Positions 54,969-64,000 of a stretch of 64,000 bases of DNA are shown here, piece by piece; positions within the stretch are counted from its first letter, which is position 1; each line of letters begins with the position of its first letter. The DNA is from Rubrivivax sp. (GTDB lineage Bacteria; Pseudomonadota; Gammaproteobacteria; Burkholderiales; Burkholderiaceae): assembly GCA_016790225.1 (NCBI GenBank), contig JAEUOZ010000010.1, forward strand, positions 1 to 64,000, given 5' to 3'. The position numbers were made by a program, and so were the translations under genes. The notes beneath the pieces were generated by a model. The model had not been told where the DNA came from. It saw only the letters and a list, made by a program, of their open reading frames with translations, and made no database searches.

Positions 54969-56579
54969 ATGAACCTCGAAGAACTCATCCTCCATCGCCG
55001 TTGCATCCCCTTGTCGCCCGAGGCGCTGGCGCGCTGGCGTGGCGAACCGGTGATCCATCGAAAAACCCGGATGCCCTATGCGGCGCTGACCGTCGCGCTG
55101 TGTGCGCCCGGCCTGGTGAACTCGCAGGGCGCCACCTCGATGCCGTCTCGGCCGGCGTCCCTGCCGGCCGGCTCCCCGCCACCGGCCTCGCTGCCCTCGG
55201 CATCCCGGCCGGCGGCGGCCGCCTCACCGATGGCCGTGCCGGCCGTGAACCAGCTGGATTGCCTGATCCAGCCCAGCCAGACCGTGCAGGTCGGCACGGC
55301 TTCGGCCGGGGTGGTGCAGAGCGTCAAGGCCGAGCGTGGCGACTATGTGCGCCGCGGCCAGGTGCTGGTGCAGATGGAAGCGCAGGTGGAACGCGCGGCG
55401 CTGGCGATGGCCCAGGAGAAGGCCACGCAGGCGGGCGAGATGGTCGCCACGCGCGGTGCCAGCGATCTGGCCCAGCGCGAGCTGGACCGCGCCGCCGATC
55501 TGCTGAAGGAAAACTTCGTCTCCCGCACCTTCTTCGATCGCCAGCGTGCCGAGCTGGAAGTGGCCAACGGCCGCGGCCAGCAGGCCGAAGAGCGCCGCCG
55601 CCTGGCCGCGCGCGAGGTGCAGCTGGCAACGGCGCAGCTGGCGCAGCGCACGGTGAGCTCGCCCATCGATGGCGTGGTGGTGGAGCGTCATGTCGGCCCT
55701 GGCGAATATGTGGAACAGAAGCCGGTGATGCGCATCGCGCAGATCGACCCGCTGCGGGTGGATGTGCTGGTACCAGCGGCCGTTTTCGGCCAGGTGGCCG
55801 TGGGCAGCACCGTGCCGGTGACGCCCGAACTGCTGCAGCGCCAGCCGCACAAGGCCGTGATCACCGGTGTGGACCGCGTGATCGATGCGGCCAGCCACAC
55901 CTTCCGGGTGCGCCTGGAGCTGCCCAATCCCGGCGGGCGCCTGCCGCCCGGCCTGCGCTGCAAGGCCGACATGGCGGCCGCCCTCGGCATGGCACCGTCC
56001 GGCAAGGATCTGCACGAGCAGCTGGGCGCGTCGACGCCGGATGCCGTTGTCGTTGCGCGCACAGCATCGCTCAAGCCGGCGCGGCATGTGGAGCGCGTGC
56101 CGGCCGCCTTGCCGCCCGTGACGGCGACGCCCCGCGGGCCATCGGATACCGCCGCAGCAAGCCTCCAACGGCCGCAGCGCGGAGAGGGCGCCCTGGCGCT
56201 GCAGCCGCTGGGGGTGCCGCTGGCGGCACCGGACCGCGGCCCGGCAGCGGCCGTGGCCGCGACAGCGACGCCGCAGCCGGCTCCCATGCGGGCGGTGCAG
56301 CCGCCCGTCCAGCGGCAGGCCCCCAACGAGTTCCTGCGCTTCGAGCGGCAGCAGATGGCGCTGATCGAAGCGCCGGTGCCGGCCTTGCCGACTCGGCTGG
56401 CGACTCACACGCACTACGATCCGCCGCTCAGCGAGGCCGAGCTTGAACTGGCGGCCTACCGGCCCAGACTGCGCCTGGCCTGGCCCGCCGCAGCGCCGGC
56501 CCGGCAGCTGGCTTCGCGGGCGCGGCCGGCGAAGCACCAGGGCACGCAGCTCGCGCAGCTGAATCCTGCCGCACGCTGA
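54969..56579 (+). CDS. Periplasmic HlyD/RND-type adaptor (LEPR-system adaptor 2)
   Basis: 536 residues from ATG 54969. ATG 55071 would begin a typical signal peptide (MPYAALTVALCAPGLVNSQGA) and may be the true start. A Pro/Ser/Ala-rich stretch leads to the lipoyl half TVQVGTASAGVVQSVKAERGDYVRRGQVLVQME, a coiled coil (about 140-225), then TVSSPIDGVVVERHVGPGEYVEQKPVMRIAQIDPLRVDVLVP and a beta-barrel with HTFRVRLELPNPGGRLPPGLRCKADM. The C-terminal 190 residues are a Pro/Ala-rich extension of unknown fold, unusual for adaptors. It lies 19 bp before the giant gene and 154 bp after the SecA-like gene. Confidence 0.86.
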   Translation: MNLEELILHRRCIPLSPEALARWRGEPVIHRKTRMPYAALTVALCAPGLVNSQGATSMPSRPASLPAGSPPPASLPSASRPAAAASPMAVPAVNQLDCLIQPSQTVQVGTASAGVVQSVKAERGDYVRRGQVLVQMEAQVERAALAMAQEKATQAGEMVATRGASDLAQRELDRAADLLKENFVSRTFFDRQRAELEVANGRGQQAEERRRLAAREVQLATAQLAQRTVSSPIDGVVVERHVGPGEYVEQKPVMRIAQIDPLRVDVLVPAAVFGQVAVGSTVPVTPELLQRQPHKAVITGVDRVIDAASHTFRVRLELPNPGGRLPPGLRCKADMAAALGMAPSGKDLHEQLGASTPDAVVVARTASLKPARHVERVPAALPPVTATPRGPSDTAAASLQRPQRGEGALALQPLGVPLAAPDRGPAAAVAATATPQPAPMRAVQPPVQRQAPNEFLRFERQQMALIEAPVPALPTRLATHTHYDPPLSEAELELAAYRPRLRLAWPAAAPARQLASRARPAKHQGTQLAQLNPAAR

Positions 56580-56598
56580 AGTCGGCACTGCCGGCACC

Positions 56599-59500
56599 AT
56601 GCCGCAACGCCTGAAGCAGCTGCTGCAGCGGGTCAGCCAGTTCTGGCGTGCTGCGCCCGAGCCCGCACCCCGCGCGAGCGTGGAGGCGCTGGAGCCGCGC
56701 ATCCTGTACTCCGCCGATCCGCTGTGGTCGGCCGTTGGGCAGCCGGCAGCCGAAGTGCGCGTGCTCGAGGCGCCACCGCTGGCGCAGCCGACGCGGCTGG
56801 AGCTGGTCTTCGTCGATGCGCGGGTGCCGGATCTGCAGACGCTGATGCATTCGCTGGCGCCCGCCGCGGCCGATCTGCAGCGCGAGCTGGTGCTCATCGA
56901 CGGCACGCGGGACGGTCTGGCGCAGATCAGCGACGCGCTCTCCGGGCGTCAGGACGTGGCAGCTGTGCACATCTTCAGCCACGCGAGTCAGGGCGCGCTG
57001 CTGCTGGGCAGCGGCAGCCTGGATGCTGCGGCGCTGCAATCGCAGTCCACACAGCTGAGCGACTGGGCTGCCTCGCTGACCGAGGACGCCGACATCCTGC
57101 TCTACGGCTGCGAACTCGGCCAGGGAGAGGCCGGCAGCGCCTGGGTTCAGCTGCTGGCCACGTTGACCGGCGCGGACATTGCGGCGTCGGACGATGCCAC
57201 AGGCGATGCGGCCAGCGGCGGCGACTGGAACCTGGAAGTGCGAACCGGCAGCATCGAGACCGGTGGTCTGCTGACAGCCCAAGGGGCGGGCACCTGGAGC
57301 GGCCTGCTGGGCCTCTATCCGCAGGGCGGCGAGACGCGGGTCAACACCAGCACCTCTGGCGCCCAGGCCACGTCACAGTATGGCGGCGGCAATGTGGCCA
57401 TCGATGGCAACGGCGCACACGTCGTGGTGTGGAACGACCTCGCGACCGGCGATGTCTTCTTCCAACGCTTCGATACAGCCGGACTTCCGCAGGGCTCGCA
57501 GACGCGCGCCAACGGCACCACCACCGATGTGCAGAACGAGGTGCAGGTGGCGATGGCCGCCAACGGCAGCTTCGTGATCACCTGGGTCAGTGCGGGCTCC
57601 CAGGATGGCTCGGGCAAGGGCATCTACGCCCGGCTCTTCGATGCCGCGGGCGTTCCGAAAGGCAGCGAGTTCCTGGTCAATTCGATCACCGCCAATGACC
57701 AGGAAGTGCCCTCGGTCGGCATGGACGACGCCGGAAACTTTGTCATCGTCTGGAGTGACGTGGCGGCCGACGGCAGCAGCTGGGGCATCTTCGGCCAAAG
57801 GTTCGACGCTGAAGGCACGGCACAAGGCTCGCAGTTCCGGGTGAACACCTCGGTGGCGGGTACCCAGGACTATCCCATCGTGGCCATGAACGGCAGCGGC
57901 AGCTTCGTGGTCGCCTGGGAGAGCCTGCACACCGGCAATTTCGATGTCTATCTGCAACGCTACAGCGCAGACGGTACGGCGCTGGGCAGCGAGACGCGGA
58001 TCAACCAGGTGACGGGTGGTGCCCAGTGGGATACCTCGGTCTCGATGGCGGCTGACGGACGATTCGTGGTCAGCTTCAGCGACTCGAGCGGCTTGGACGG
58101 CAGCGCCTCCGGGGTCTATGCCAAGCGCTACGCTGCTGATGGAACGGCCCTCGGTGCGGCCGTGCTGGTCAACACCACGACGGCAGGGGATCAGCTGGAA
58201 GCGGCGGTCGCCATGGACCGCAACGGCGACTTTGTGGTGGTCTGGCAGAGCGCGGGACAGGACGGCGGCGGGCAGGGCATCTACGCGCGGCACTTTGCCG
58301 CCGACGGGACACCCACCACCAACGAGACCCGCATCAACAGCACCACCGCGCTGGACCAGACCATGCCCTCCGTGGCGCTGCGCAATGGCCGCAGCGTTGC
58401 GGTGTGGAGCGGCAACGGCACGGGCGATGCCGACGGGGTCTTCGCGCAGCGCCTGAGTGCCGTGCCTGTCATCGTCAGCGCCAGCGCCGGGTTGCTCGTC
58501 ACGGAGCCGGGCGGGACGGCCAGCTTCACGGTGGTGCTTGGCGTGGCACCCGCGTCCAACGTCGTCCTGTCGGTGAACAGCAGCGACACGGCCGAGGCCA
58601 CGACTTCGGTCTCCCAGCTCACCTTCACGCCCGGAAACTGGAACGTTCCGCAGACGGTCACCGTCACAAGTGTCAACGATGCCGCGGCAGACGGCTTCGA
58701 GCCCTTCAGCATCGTGCTGGGCACCGTGGTGAGTGCGGACCCCCTGTACAGCGGCTTCGATGTGCCTGACGTGCAGGGGGCGGCAACGGACGACGAGCTG
58801 ACTGTCAACCAGCTGGCCATCACCACCGCGCTGGATGTGACCGACGGCGACACCAGCTCGCTGGCCGCACTGGCGGCCAACCGCGGCGCCGATGGCCTGA
58901 TCAGCCTGCGCGAGGCGCTGCTGGCCGCCAACGCCACAGCCAATGGCATCGGCGGGCCGGACCGCATCCACTTTGCGATCCCGCTGGGCAGCCCGGGCTA
59001 TGACGTGATGCGGGGCGTCTTCACCTTGATCGTCGCCAGCCAACTGCCTTCGATCACCGACGCGGTGATCATCGACGGCAGCACGCAGACGCTCGCGACC
59101 GGCAATACGAACGCGGGAACGCTGGGGACCGGCGGGCGGGTCGGCGTGGATGGCCTGGTCCTGGGCACTGTGCAGCGGCCGGAGATCGAGATCGTCGATG
59201 CGGGTTCGGTCTCCACCGGCCTGCACTTCGACACGGCCAGTGCGGGTTCCACGCTGCGCGGCGTGGCGATGTACGGATTCGACCAGGCACTGCTGCTCAT
59301 CGAAGCCGACGACATGCTGATCGAGGGCAACGTGCTCGGCTCGGCGGCTGACAGCTTTACCGACCCCGGGCCGGTCGCCCGCTCACACGGGCACGGCCTC
59401 AGCATCGGCGCCGCGGCCAACGGCAGGATGCTGGGCAACCTGCTGGGCTTCGCGGGCTTGAACGGGGTTGAGCAGACCACGACCGCGGCGCAGGGATGGC

Positions 59501-62500
59501 AGTTCAGGAACAACGAGTTCGCCGCCACCGCGCTGTATTCCGCCAACTTCGACCTCATCAACGTCCAGGGCGCCAACACCCTGGTCGAAGGCAACCTCTT
59601 CCGTGACGCAGCGTCCAGCGGCATCGACTTCTGGAGCGACGCAGCGGGCAGCCTCTTCATCAACAACACGGTGAGCAACCTGAGCGGCAGCGAAGGCCAT
59701 GCCGTGACCGCCTGGTTCGGTGCCAGCGGCGTCCGCTTCGAAGCCAACCGCATCATCGGCAACCCCGGGGGTGGCCTGGTGATCGACAGCGGCACGCACA
59801 CGATCACGCGCAACCTGATCCATGGCAACGGCGCGCAGGGCATCGACCTGGGCCGCGATGGCCTCACCGCCAACGACACGGGGGACGGCGACGCCGGCGC
59901 CAACAACCTGCAGAACTTTCCGGTGCTGGGTACGGCCACCGTCAGCAACAGCGGAACGCTCATCACCGGCAGCCTCAATTCCGCGGCGAACACCACGTTC
60001 CGCATCGAATTCTTCAGCACGCGTGCGGCGACGGCCGATCCCTCAGGCCACGGCGGTGCCGAGCGCTACCTCGGCTTCACCACCGTCACCACCAACGGTT
60101 CAGGCAATGGGACCATCAATGCCAATCTGGGCAGCGTCTGGATCAACCACAAGGATGGGGTCACGGCCACGGCCATGCGCGATTTCGGCGGCGGCGTATT
60201 CGGCCCGACCAGCGAGTTTGCAGCCAATATCCTGGCCACCGCGGCCGGTGTGGTGGTGGTGGACACGGCCAGCGACGTGGCCGACGGCACCACGTCCAGC
60301 CTCGCCGACCTGGTGGACAACCGCGGCGCCGACGGCCGCATCAGCCTGCGCGAGGCGATCACGGCCGCCAACAACACCGCCAACGGCGGCACGGCCGACC
60401 GCATCGTCTTTGCCATCGATGGCCTGGACGTGCACACGATCTCGCTGGCCACGGCCCTGCCGCAGATCACGCAGGCGGTGGTCATCGACGCCAGCACGGA
60501 CGACAGCGTCGCGGCCAACGGCGGGCGCCCCGCGATCGGCCTGGATGGCAATGATCTGGTCGGCGATGGTTTTCGCCTGACGGCCAGCGCCGATGGCAGC
60601 ACGATCCGTGGTTTCCTGATCCGCAACTTTGCGGACGATGGCATCGAGATCCTGAGCAACTCGGACGATCACGCCATCGAAGGCAATTACATCGGATCGC
60701 TGGGCTTCGACGGCACGGCGGCGGCCGTCGGCCTGGGCAATGCCGGCAGCGGGATTCGCGTGTGGGGCAGCAACGCCACGATCGGCAACAACATCATCTC
60801 CGGCAATGCCTTCGATGGCGTGGCGCTCTACGGCGGCAGCTCGCATGAGGTCCATAGCAACCGCATCGGCACCGATGCGGCCGGCACCAGCGTGGTCGGC
60901 AATGGCGCCCACGGCATCTATGTGCAGGTAGGCGCCAACCTCATCACCGGCAACGTGCTGTCCGGCAACGGCATGGACGGTCTGGCGCTGTCCACCAGCA
61001 ATGCGCAGGGCAACGTGGTGGAAGGCAACCGCATCGGCCTCAATGTCGGCGGCTCGAGCACCCTGGGCAATGCGGCCCAGGGCATCTGGATCGGCAACGG
61101 GGCCTCCAACAACACCATCGGCGGCACGCTGCCGTTGCAGGCCAACCTGATCGGTGGCAATGGCGCGTTCGGCATCCAGCTCGACGGGTCGGGCACTTCC
61201 GGCAACGTGATCATCGGCAACCGCATCGGTGCGAGCCTCTTCGGGGCACCGCTCGCCAACCTGGGCGGAGTGCATGCCCAGAACGGTGCCTCGGGCAATC
61301 GCATCGGCGGCGCGGTCGCTGCCGAGGGCAACGTCATCGCCCACAACGCCACGGAGGGCATACGCATCACGCAGAGCAGCTCGGGCAACGCGATCCTCGG
61401 CAACTCGATGTACAGCAACGGCGCGATGGGCATCGACCTGGCCGATGACGGGGTGACAACCAACGACGCGGGCGATGGGGACAGCGGGCCGAACAACCTG
61501 CAGAACTTCCCGGTGCTGACGCGCGTGGGGACCACGGGTTCGAGCGTGCATGTTTCCGGAACGCTGAACAGCGTCGCGGGCCAGACCTTTCGCATCGAGT
61601 ACTTCAGCACCGGCACGGCTGACGGCAGCGGTCACGGCGAAGGCCGCAGCTTCCTGGGTGCAAGAACCGTGACCACCGACGCTCAAGGCTGGGCGGACGT
61701 GAGCGTGCTGCTGACGGGGGCGTCCCTGGCGGTGGGCAACTCGGTCACGGCCACCGCCACGCGTGAACTCGGTGGCGGGCTGTATGGCGACACCAGCGAG
61801 TTCTCGGCCAACACGGTGTCTTCGGCGATGGTCGTGGTGGATACGACCAGCGATGTGCTGGACGGCAATGTCTCCGGCCTGGCGGCACTGACGGCTGGCA
61901 AAGGCGCCGATGGCCGCATCAGCCTGCGCGAAGCCATCACCGCCGCCAACGCCTCGGTCAATGGCCCGCTGCCGGATCTGATTGTCTTCGATCTGCCCTT
62001 GAACGACCCGGGCCACCGCTACTACCGCGACAACGCCGCGGCCGGCTTCGGCGCGCCGGTCACGACCACCCTCGCCGATGCCGCCATCACCGACTTCGAT
62101 CCCCACCACGCCGCCGGCTCGGCGCGCAGCTGGTGGCGCATCGCCCCCGCCAGCGAGCTGCCGGATCTGACCGAGGCCGTGGTCATCGATGCGAGCTCGC
62201 AGCCAGGCTGGAAGGCGGGCTATCCCGTGGTCGAACTGGACGGATCCGGCGCGGGCAGCTCCGCGGATGGCTTGACGGGTACTGCGAACAACATCACCGT
62301 GCGTGGCCTGGTCATCAACAACTTTGGCGACGATGGTCTGGACTTCGACTGGGCCGGCAGTGCAGTCATCGCCGGCAACTACATCGGCACGGACGTCAGC
62401 GGCCTGCTGGCGCGTACCAACGGCGCGGGCAGTGCCGGCAACGGCATTGCCATGGGACAGATCGCCGCCATCGGGAACCTGATCGGTGGCAGCTCGCTGA

Positions 62501-64000
62501 CCGACCGCAACCTGATCTCCGGCAACTTCAAGTCCGGCATCTATGCCGGCGGATCGGGCAGCCATGTGATCACCGGCAACCTGATCGGCACGGACATCAC
62601 CGGCGAAGGCGCACTGGCCAACCTGACCCATGGCGTGCACCTGGCAGGCAGCAACAACCGCGTGGGCGGCACGGCGCCCGGAGCGGGCAACCTGATCCGC
62701 TTCAACGGCGAAGACGGCGTGACCATCGCCAGCGGCAGCGGCCACGCGGTGCTCGGCAATTCGATCTTCGGCAACGCGCAGCTGGGCATCGATCTGGCGA
62801 GCAACGGCGTCACGCCCAACGATGTCGGCGATGCCGACAGCGGGGCCAACGGCCTGCAGAACTTCCCGGTGATCACCGGCGCCATCAGCTCGGGCGGCAA
62901 CACCACCATCAGCGGCACGCTCAACAGCATGGCAGGCACGCTCTTCAGGCTGGAGTTCTTCAGCTCCCCGACGGCGGATGCCAGCGGCCATGGCGAAGGC
63001 CGTGTCTACCTGGGCAGCGCCACGGTGAACACCGGCGGCGGGAACGTCGGCTTCAACGCCAGCTTGCCCGGTGTCACCGTGACAGCGGGCCACGTGGTCA
63101 GCGCCACGGCCACCGTGGATCTGGGCCTGGGCAACTTCGGCTCGACCTCGGAATTCGCCGCGGGCGTGGCCGCGACCAACGGCCTCAGGATTTCCGGGAC
63201 GGTCTACGAAGATCTGGACGCCGACGGCGAGGTGGCCGACGACGGGGTGGGGCTGGCGAATGCCATCGTCGAGCTCTACCTCGATGATGGAGACGGCACG
63301 CCCGATGCGGGAGACTCGTTCATCTACTCCACGATGGCCAACGGCCAGGGCCAGTATGCGTTCAACAACCTCTCGGCCGGCACGTACTATGTGGTGGCCG
63401 ATTCGCGGTCCTTCGTGGGCAGCGCGGGGCTCAACGGCGGCTACTCGATCCACGACCAGTGGGCGGAGCAGACCTACGGCGCCGCCGGCAGCGTGGGCTG
63501 GAACGGCAGCAGCTACACCTTCAGTGCAGGCGCTGGCGCCTTCTTCGGCGGCCAGCGGCAGGATCGTGGCGACAACGGCGCCAGCTTGCTGACCGGTGAG
63601 CACGTGATCCGCGTGGCCGTGGCCGGCGCCGATGCGCCGCTGATCGACTTCGGTTTCAGCTACAGCGCCATCACGAATACGCGCGATGGCGACGAGGTGG
63701 GGCCGAACAACCGCACGATCCAGGGTTCGCTGCGGCAGTTCCTGCAGAACAGCAATGCGCTGGCCGGCACCCAAGGCAGCCAGTTCAGGATACCCGGCAG
63801 CGACCCGAACGTGAGTGCCGGTGTGGCGGTGATCACGCTGTCTTCGGCACTGCCCGTTGCGACGGGCACCGTCAACCTGGATGCGACCACGCAGACCGTC
63901 TGGGGCGGCAACACCAACGCCGGCACGCTGGGCGGGGGCGGCACCGTGGGCACCAACCTGACCCCGCTGGCCCCTGTCGCGCGCCCAGAAGTGCAGATCC
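56599..64000 (+). CDS. Giant LEPR-motif/DUF4347 repeat protein, incomplete at window edge
   Basis: At least 2467 residues from ATG 56599, open to the window end. The N-terminus has no normal signal peptide: a basic amphipathic stretch is followed by ALEPRILYSADPL (30-42), the LEPR-type motif. The DUF4347 domain (about 65-220) includes LVFVDARVPDLQTLM, HIFSHASQG (H128) and LLYGCELGQGEAG (C171). Next come seven repeats of about 50 residues of the type VVVWxxxxxDGxxxGIYARRF (about 235-625), a Calx-beta-like domain (about 635-720), and CSLREA-type units with right-handed beta-helix repeats (GNxIGG, LQNFPVL ends). An SdrD B-like domain (about 2197-2275) and the start of another unit follow. It is probably a surface or secreted adhesin-like protein and the cargo of the upstream machine. 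Confidence 0.88.
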   Translation, partial: MPQRLKQLLQRVSQFWRAAPEPAPRASVEALEPRILYSADPLWSAVGQPAAEVRVLEAPPLAQPTRLELVFVDARVPDLQTLMHSLAPAAADLQRELVLIDGTRDGLAQISDALSGRQDVAAVHIFSHASQGALLLGSGSLDAAALQSQSTQLSDWAASLTEDADILLYGCELGQGEAGSAWVQLLATLTGADIAASDDATGDAASGGDWNLEVRTGSIETGGLLTAQGAGTWSGLLGLYPQGGETRVNTSTSGAQATSQYGGGNVAIDGNGAHVVVWNDLATGDVFFQRFDTAGLPQGSQTRANGTTTDVQNEVQVAMAANGSFVITWVSAGSQDGSGKGIYARLFDAAGVPKGSEFLVNSITANDQEVPSVGMDDAGNFVIVWSDVAADGSSWGIFGQRFDAEGTAQGSQFRVNTSVAGTQDYPIVAMNGSGSFVVAWESLHTGNFDVYLQRYSADGTALGSETRINQVTGGAQWDTSVSMAADGRFVVSFSDSSGLDGSASGVYAKRYAADGTALGAAVLVNTTTAGDQLEAAVAMDRNGDFVVVWQSAGQDGGGQGIYARHFAADGTPTTNETRINSTTALDQTMPSVALRNGRSVAVWSGNGTGDADGVFAQRLSAVPVIVSASAGLLVTEPGGTASFTVVLGVAPASNVVLSVNSSDTAEATTSVSQLTFTPGNWNVPQTVTVTSVNDAAADGFEPFSIVLGTVVSADPLYSGFDVPDVQGAATDDELTVNQLAITTALDVTDGDTSSLAALAANRGADGLISLREALLAANATANGIGGPDRIHFAIPLGSPGYDVMRGVFTLIVASQLPSITDAVIIDGSTQTLATGNTNAGTLGTGGRVGVDGLVLGTVQRPEIEIVDAGSVSTGLHFDTASAGSTLRGVAMYGFDQALLLIEADDMLIEGNVLGSAADSFTDPGPVARSHGHGLSIGAAANGRMLGNLLGFAGLNGVEQTTTAAQGWQFRNNEFAATALYSANFDLINVQGANTLVEGNLFRDAASSGIDFWSDAAGSLFINNTVSNLSGSEGHAVTAWFGASGVRFEANRIIGNPGGGLVIDSGTHTITRNLIHGNGAQGIDLGRDGLTANDTGDGDAGANNLQNFPVLGTATVSNSGTLITGSLNSAANTTFRIEFFSTRAATADPSGHGGAERYLGFTTVTTNGSGNGTINANLGSVWINHKDGVTATAMRDFGGGVFGPTSEFAANILATAAGVVVVDTASDVADGTTSSLADLVDNRGADGRISLREAITAANNTANGGTADRIVFAIDGLDVHTISLATALPQITQAVVIDASTDDSVAANGGRPAIGLDGNDLVGDGFRLTASADGSTIRGFLIRNFADDGIEILSNSDDHAIEGNYIGSLGFDGTAAAVGLGNAGSGIRVWGSNATIGNNIISGNAFDGVALYGGSSHEVHSNRIGTDAAGTSVVGNGAHGIYVQVGANLITGNVLSGNGMDGLALSTSNAQGNVVEGNRIGLNVGGSSTLGNAAQGIWIGNGASNNTIGGTLPLQANLIGGNGAFGIQLDGSGTSGNVIIGNRIGASLFGAPLANLGGVHAQNGASGNRIGGAVAAEGNVIAHNATEGIRITQSSSGNAILGNSMYSNGAMGIDLADDGVTTNDAGDGDSGPNNLQNFPVLTRVGTTGSSVHVSGTLNSVAGQTFRIEYFSTGTADGSGHGEGRSFLGARTVTTDAQGWADVSVLLTGASLAVGNSVTATATRELGGGLYGDTSEFSANTVSSAMVVVDTTSDVLDGNVSGLAALTAGKGADGRISLREAITAANASVNGPLPDLIVFDLPLNDPGHRYYRDNAAAGFGAPVTTTLADAAITDFDPHHAAGSARSWWRIAPASELPDLTEAVVIDASSQPGWKAGYPVVELDGSGAGSSADGLTGTANNITVRGLVINNFGDDGLDFDWAGSAVIAGNYIGTDVSGLLARTNGAGSAGNGIAMGQIAAIGNLIGGSSLTDRNLISGNFKSGIYAGGSGSHVITGNLIGTDITGEGALANLTHGVHLAGSNNRVGGTAPGAGNLIRFNGEDGVTIASGSGHAVLGNSIFGNAQLGIDLASNGVTPNDVGDADSGANGLQNFPVITGAISSGGNTTISGTLNSMAGTLFRLEFFSSPTADASGHGEGRVYLGSATVNTGGGNVGFNASLPGVTVTAGHVVSATATVDLGLGNFGSTSEFAAGVAATNGLRISGTVYEDLDADGEVADDGVGLANAIVELYLDDGDGTPDAGDSFIYSTMANGQGQYAFNNLSAGTYYVVADSRSFVGSAGLNGGYSIHDQWAEQTYGAAGSVGWNGSSYTFSAGAGAFFGGQRQDRGDNGASLLTGEHVIRVAVAGADAPLIDFGFSYSAITNTRDGDEVGPNNRTIQGSLRQFLQNSNALAGTQGSQFRIPGSDPNVSAGVAVITLSSALPVATGTVNLDATTQTVWGGNTNAGTLGGGGTVGTNLTPLAPVARPEVQI
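57301..58470 (+). repeat. Seven-fold protein repeat, probable beta-propeller
   Basis: Seven units of about 50 codons, each with a phrase like FVVVWQSAGQDGGGQGIYARHFAADG followed by TRxN and a short Asp/Gly turn, run in tandem. A count of seven with one strand-rich phrase per unit fits a seven-bladed propeller. Units differ in sequence, so this is not recent duplication. Confidence 0.65.
58822..63770 (+). repeat. CSLREA-type long repeat units in the giant protein
   Basis: The phrase GADGxISLREAxxAANxxxNG occurs near 58890, 60325 and 61905, and a more divergent version (GSLRQFLQNSN) near 63729. Each is followed by a long Asn/Gly/Ile-rich beta-helix stretch. Unit length is roughly 475-525 residues. 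The end phrase NNLQNFPVL recurs near 59905 and 61493 with almost identical DNA, and as NGLQNFPVI near 62851. Confidence 0.75.

Noticed and set aside
51731..55006. Long minus-strand frame (1091 codons)
   Set aside because: Antisense to the M50 fusion and SecA-like genes, with a His/Arg/Gln-rich translation and no recognisable motifs.
60100..63774. Long minus-strand frame (1224 codons)
   Set aside because: It is antisense to the giant repeat protein, whose plus-strand frame has clear domain motifs throughout. The minus frame is a shadow.

Overview
This 64 kb window is GC-rich chromosomal DNA, probably from a betaproteobacterium of the order Burkholderiales. The assignment is an inference from base composition, dense co-directional operons with ATGA-type overlaps, and gene types such as aat-bpt, ettA, rhlE and a CoA-thioester aromatic cluster. 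No rRNA, tRNA, transposase, phage or CRISPR array was recognised.

Region 1 (1-6.4 kb) is the end of a chromosomal integron: leftward gene cassettes (cupin protein, unknown protein, partial edge ORF) with one well-formed 125-bp attC, then a rightward integron integrase gene (intI) preceded by a near-consensus LexA box. The error-prone polymerase gene dnaE2 follows intI after 19 bp on the same strand, so one SOS box may control cassette shuffling and mutagenic synthesis together. Region 2 (6.4-9.6 kb) holds an esterase, YaaA, a prolyl 4-hydroxylase-like oxygenase, a 25-bp tandem repeat and a small Ala/Lys-rich exported protein.

Region 3 (9.8-14.9 kb) is a yjbEFGH/gfc-type exopolysaccharide secretion operon: an exported protein ending in 21 Thr-Thr-Gly repeats, a YjbF lipoprotein, and a protein that appears to fuse YjbG and YjbH. 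Region 4 (14.9-22.5 kb) carries a MgtC/DUF4010 membrane protein, a beta-CASP nuclease, an NAD(P)-binding protein, RhlE, a small membrane protein and EttA. Region 5 (22.5-31.8 kb) holds a cecR-ybhGFS-like efflux operon with a palindromic operator, a large zinc metalloprotease lipoprotein and a LytS/LytTR two-component pair.

Region 6 (31.8-40.6 kb, all leftward) contains a CoA-thioester aromatic pathway (fused flavin monooxygenase/reductase, MarR regulator, enoyl-CoA hydratase, two acyl-CoA dehydrogenases, RidA) behind a perfect 24-bp palindrome, followed by the N-degron transferases aat and bpt. The gene set best fits 2-aminobenzoyl-CoA or salicylyl-CoA degradation. Region 7 (40.9-48.7 kb) has MltB, TgpA, DUF58 and MoxR genes in one leftward operon, then a deacetylase and an MscS channel.

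Region 8 (48.7-64 kb, running off the edge) is the most unusual part. It is a tightly packed five-gene operon: a GAF-like/HlyD adaptor, a PqqD-M50-lipoyl membrane fusion, a short SecA-like ATPase, a second HlyD adaptor, and a giant protein (at least 2467 residues). The giant protein starts with a LEPR motif and a DUF4347 domain, followed by a seven-repeat beta-propeller-like region, CSLREA/beta-helix units and an SdrD-like domain. I read it as a dedicated export and processing machine with its giant surface substrate.
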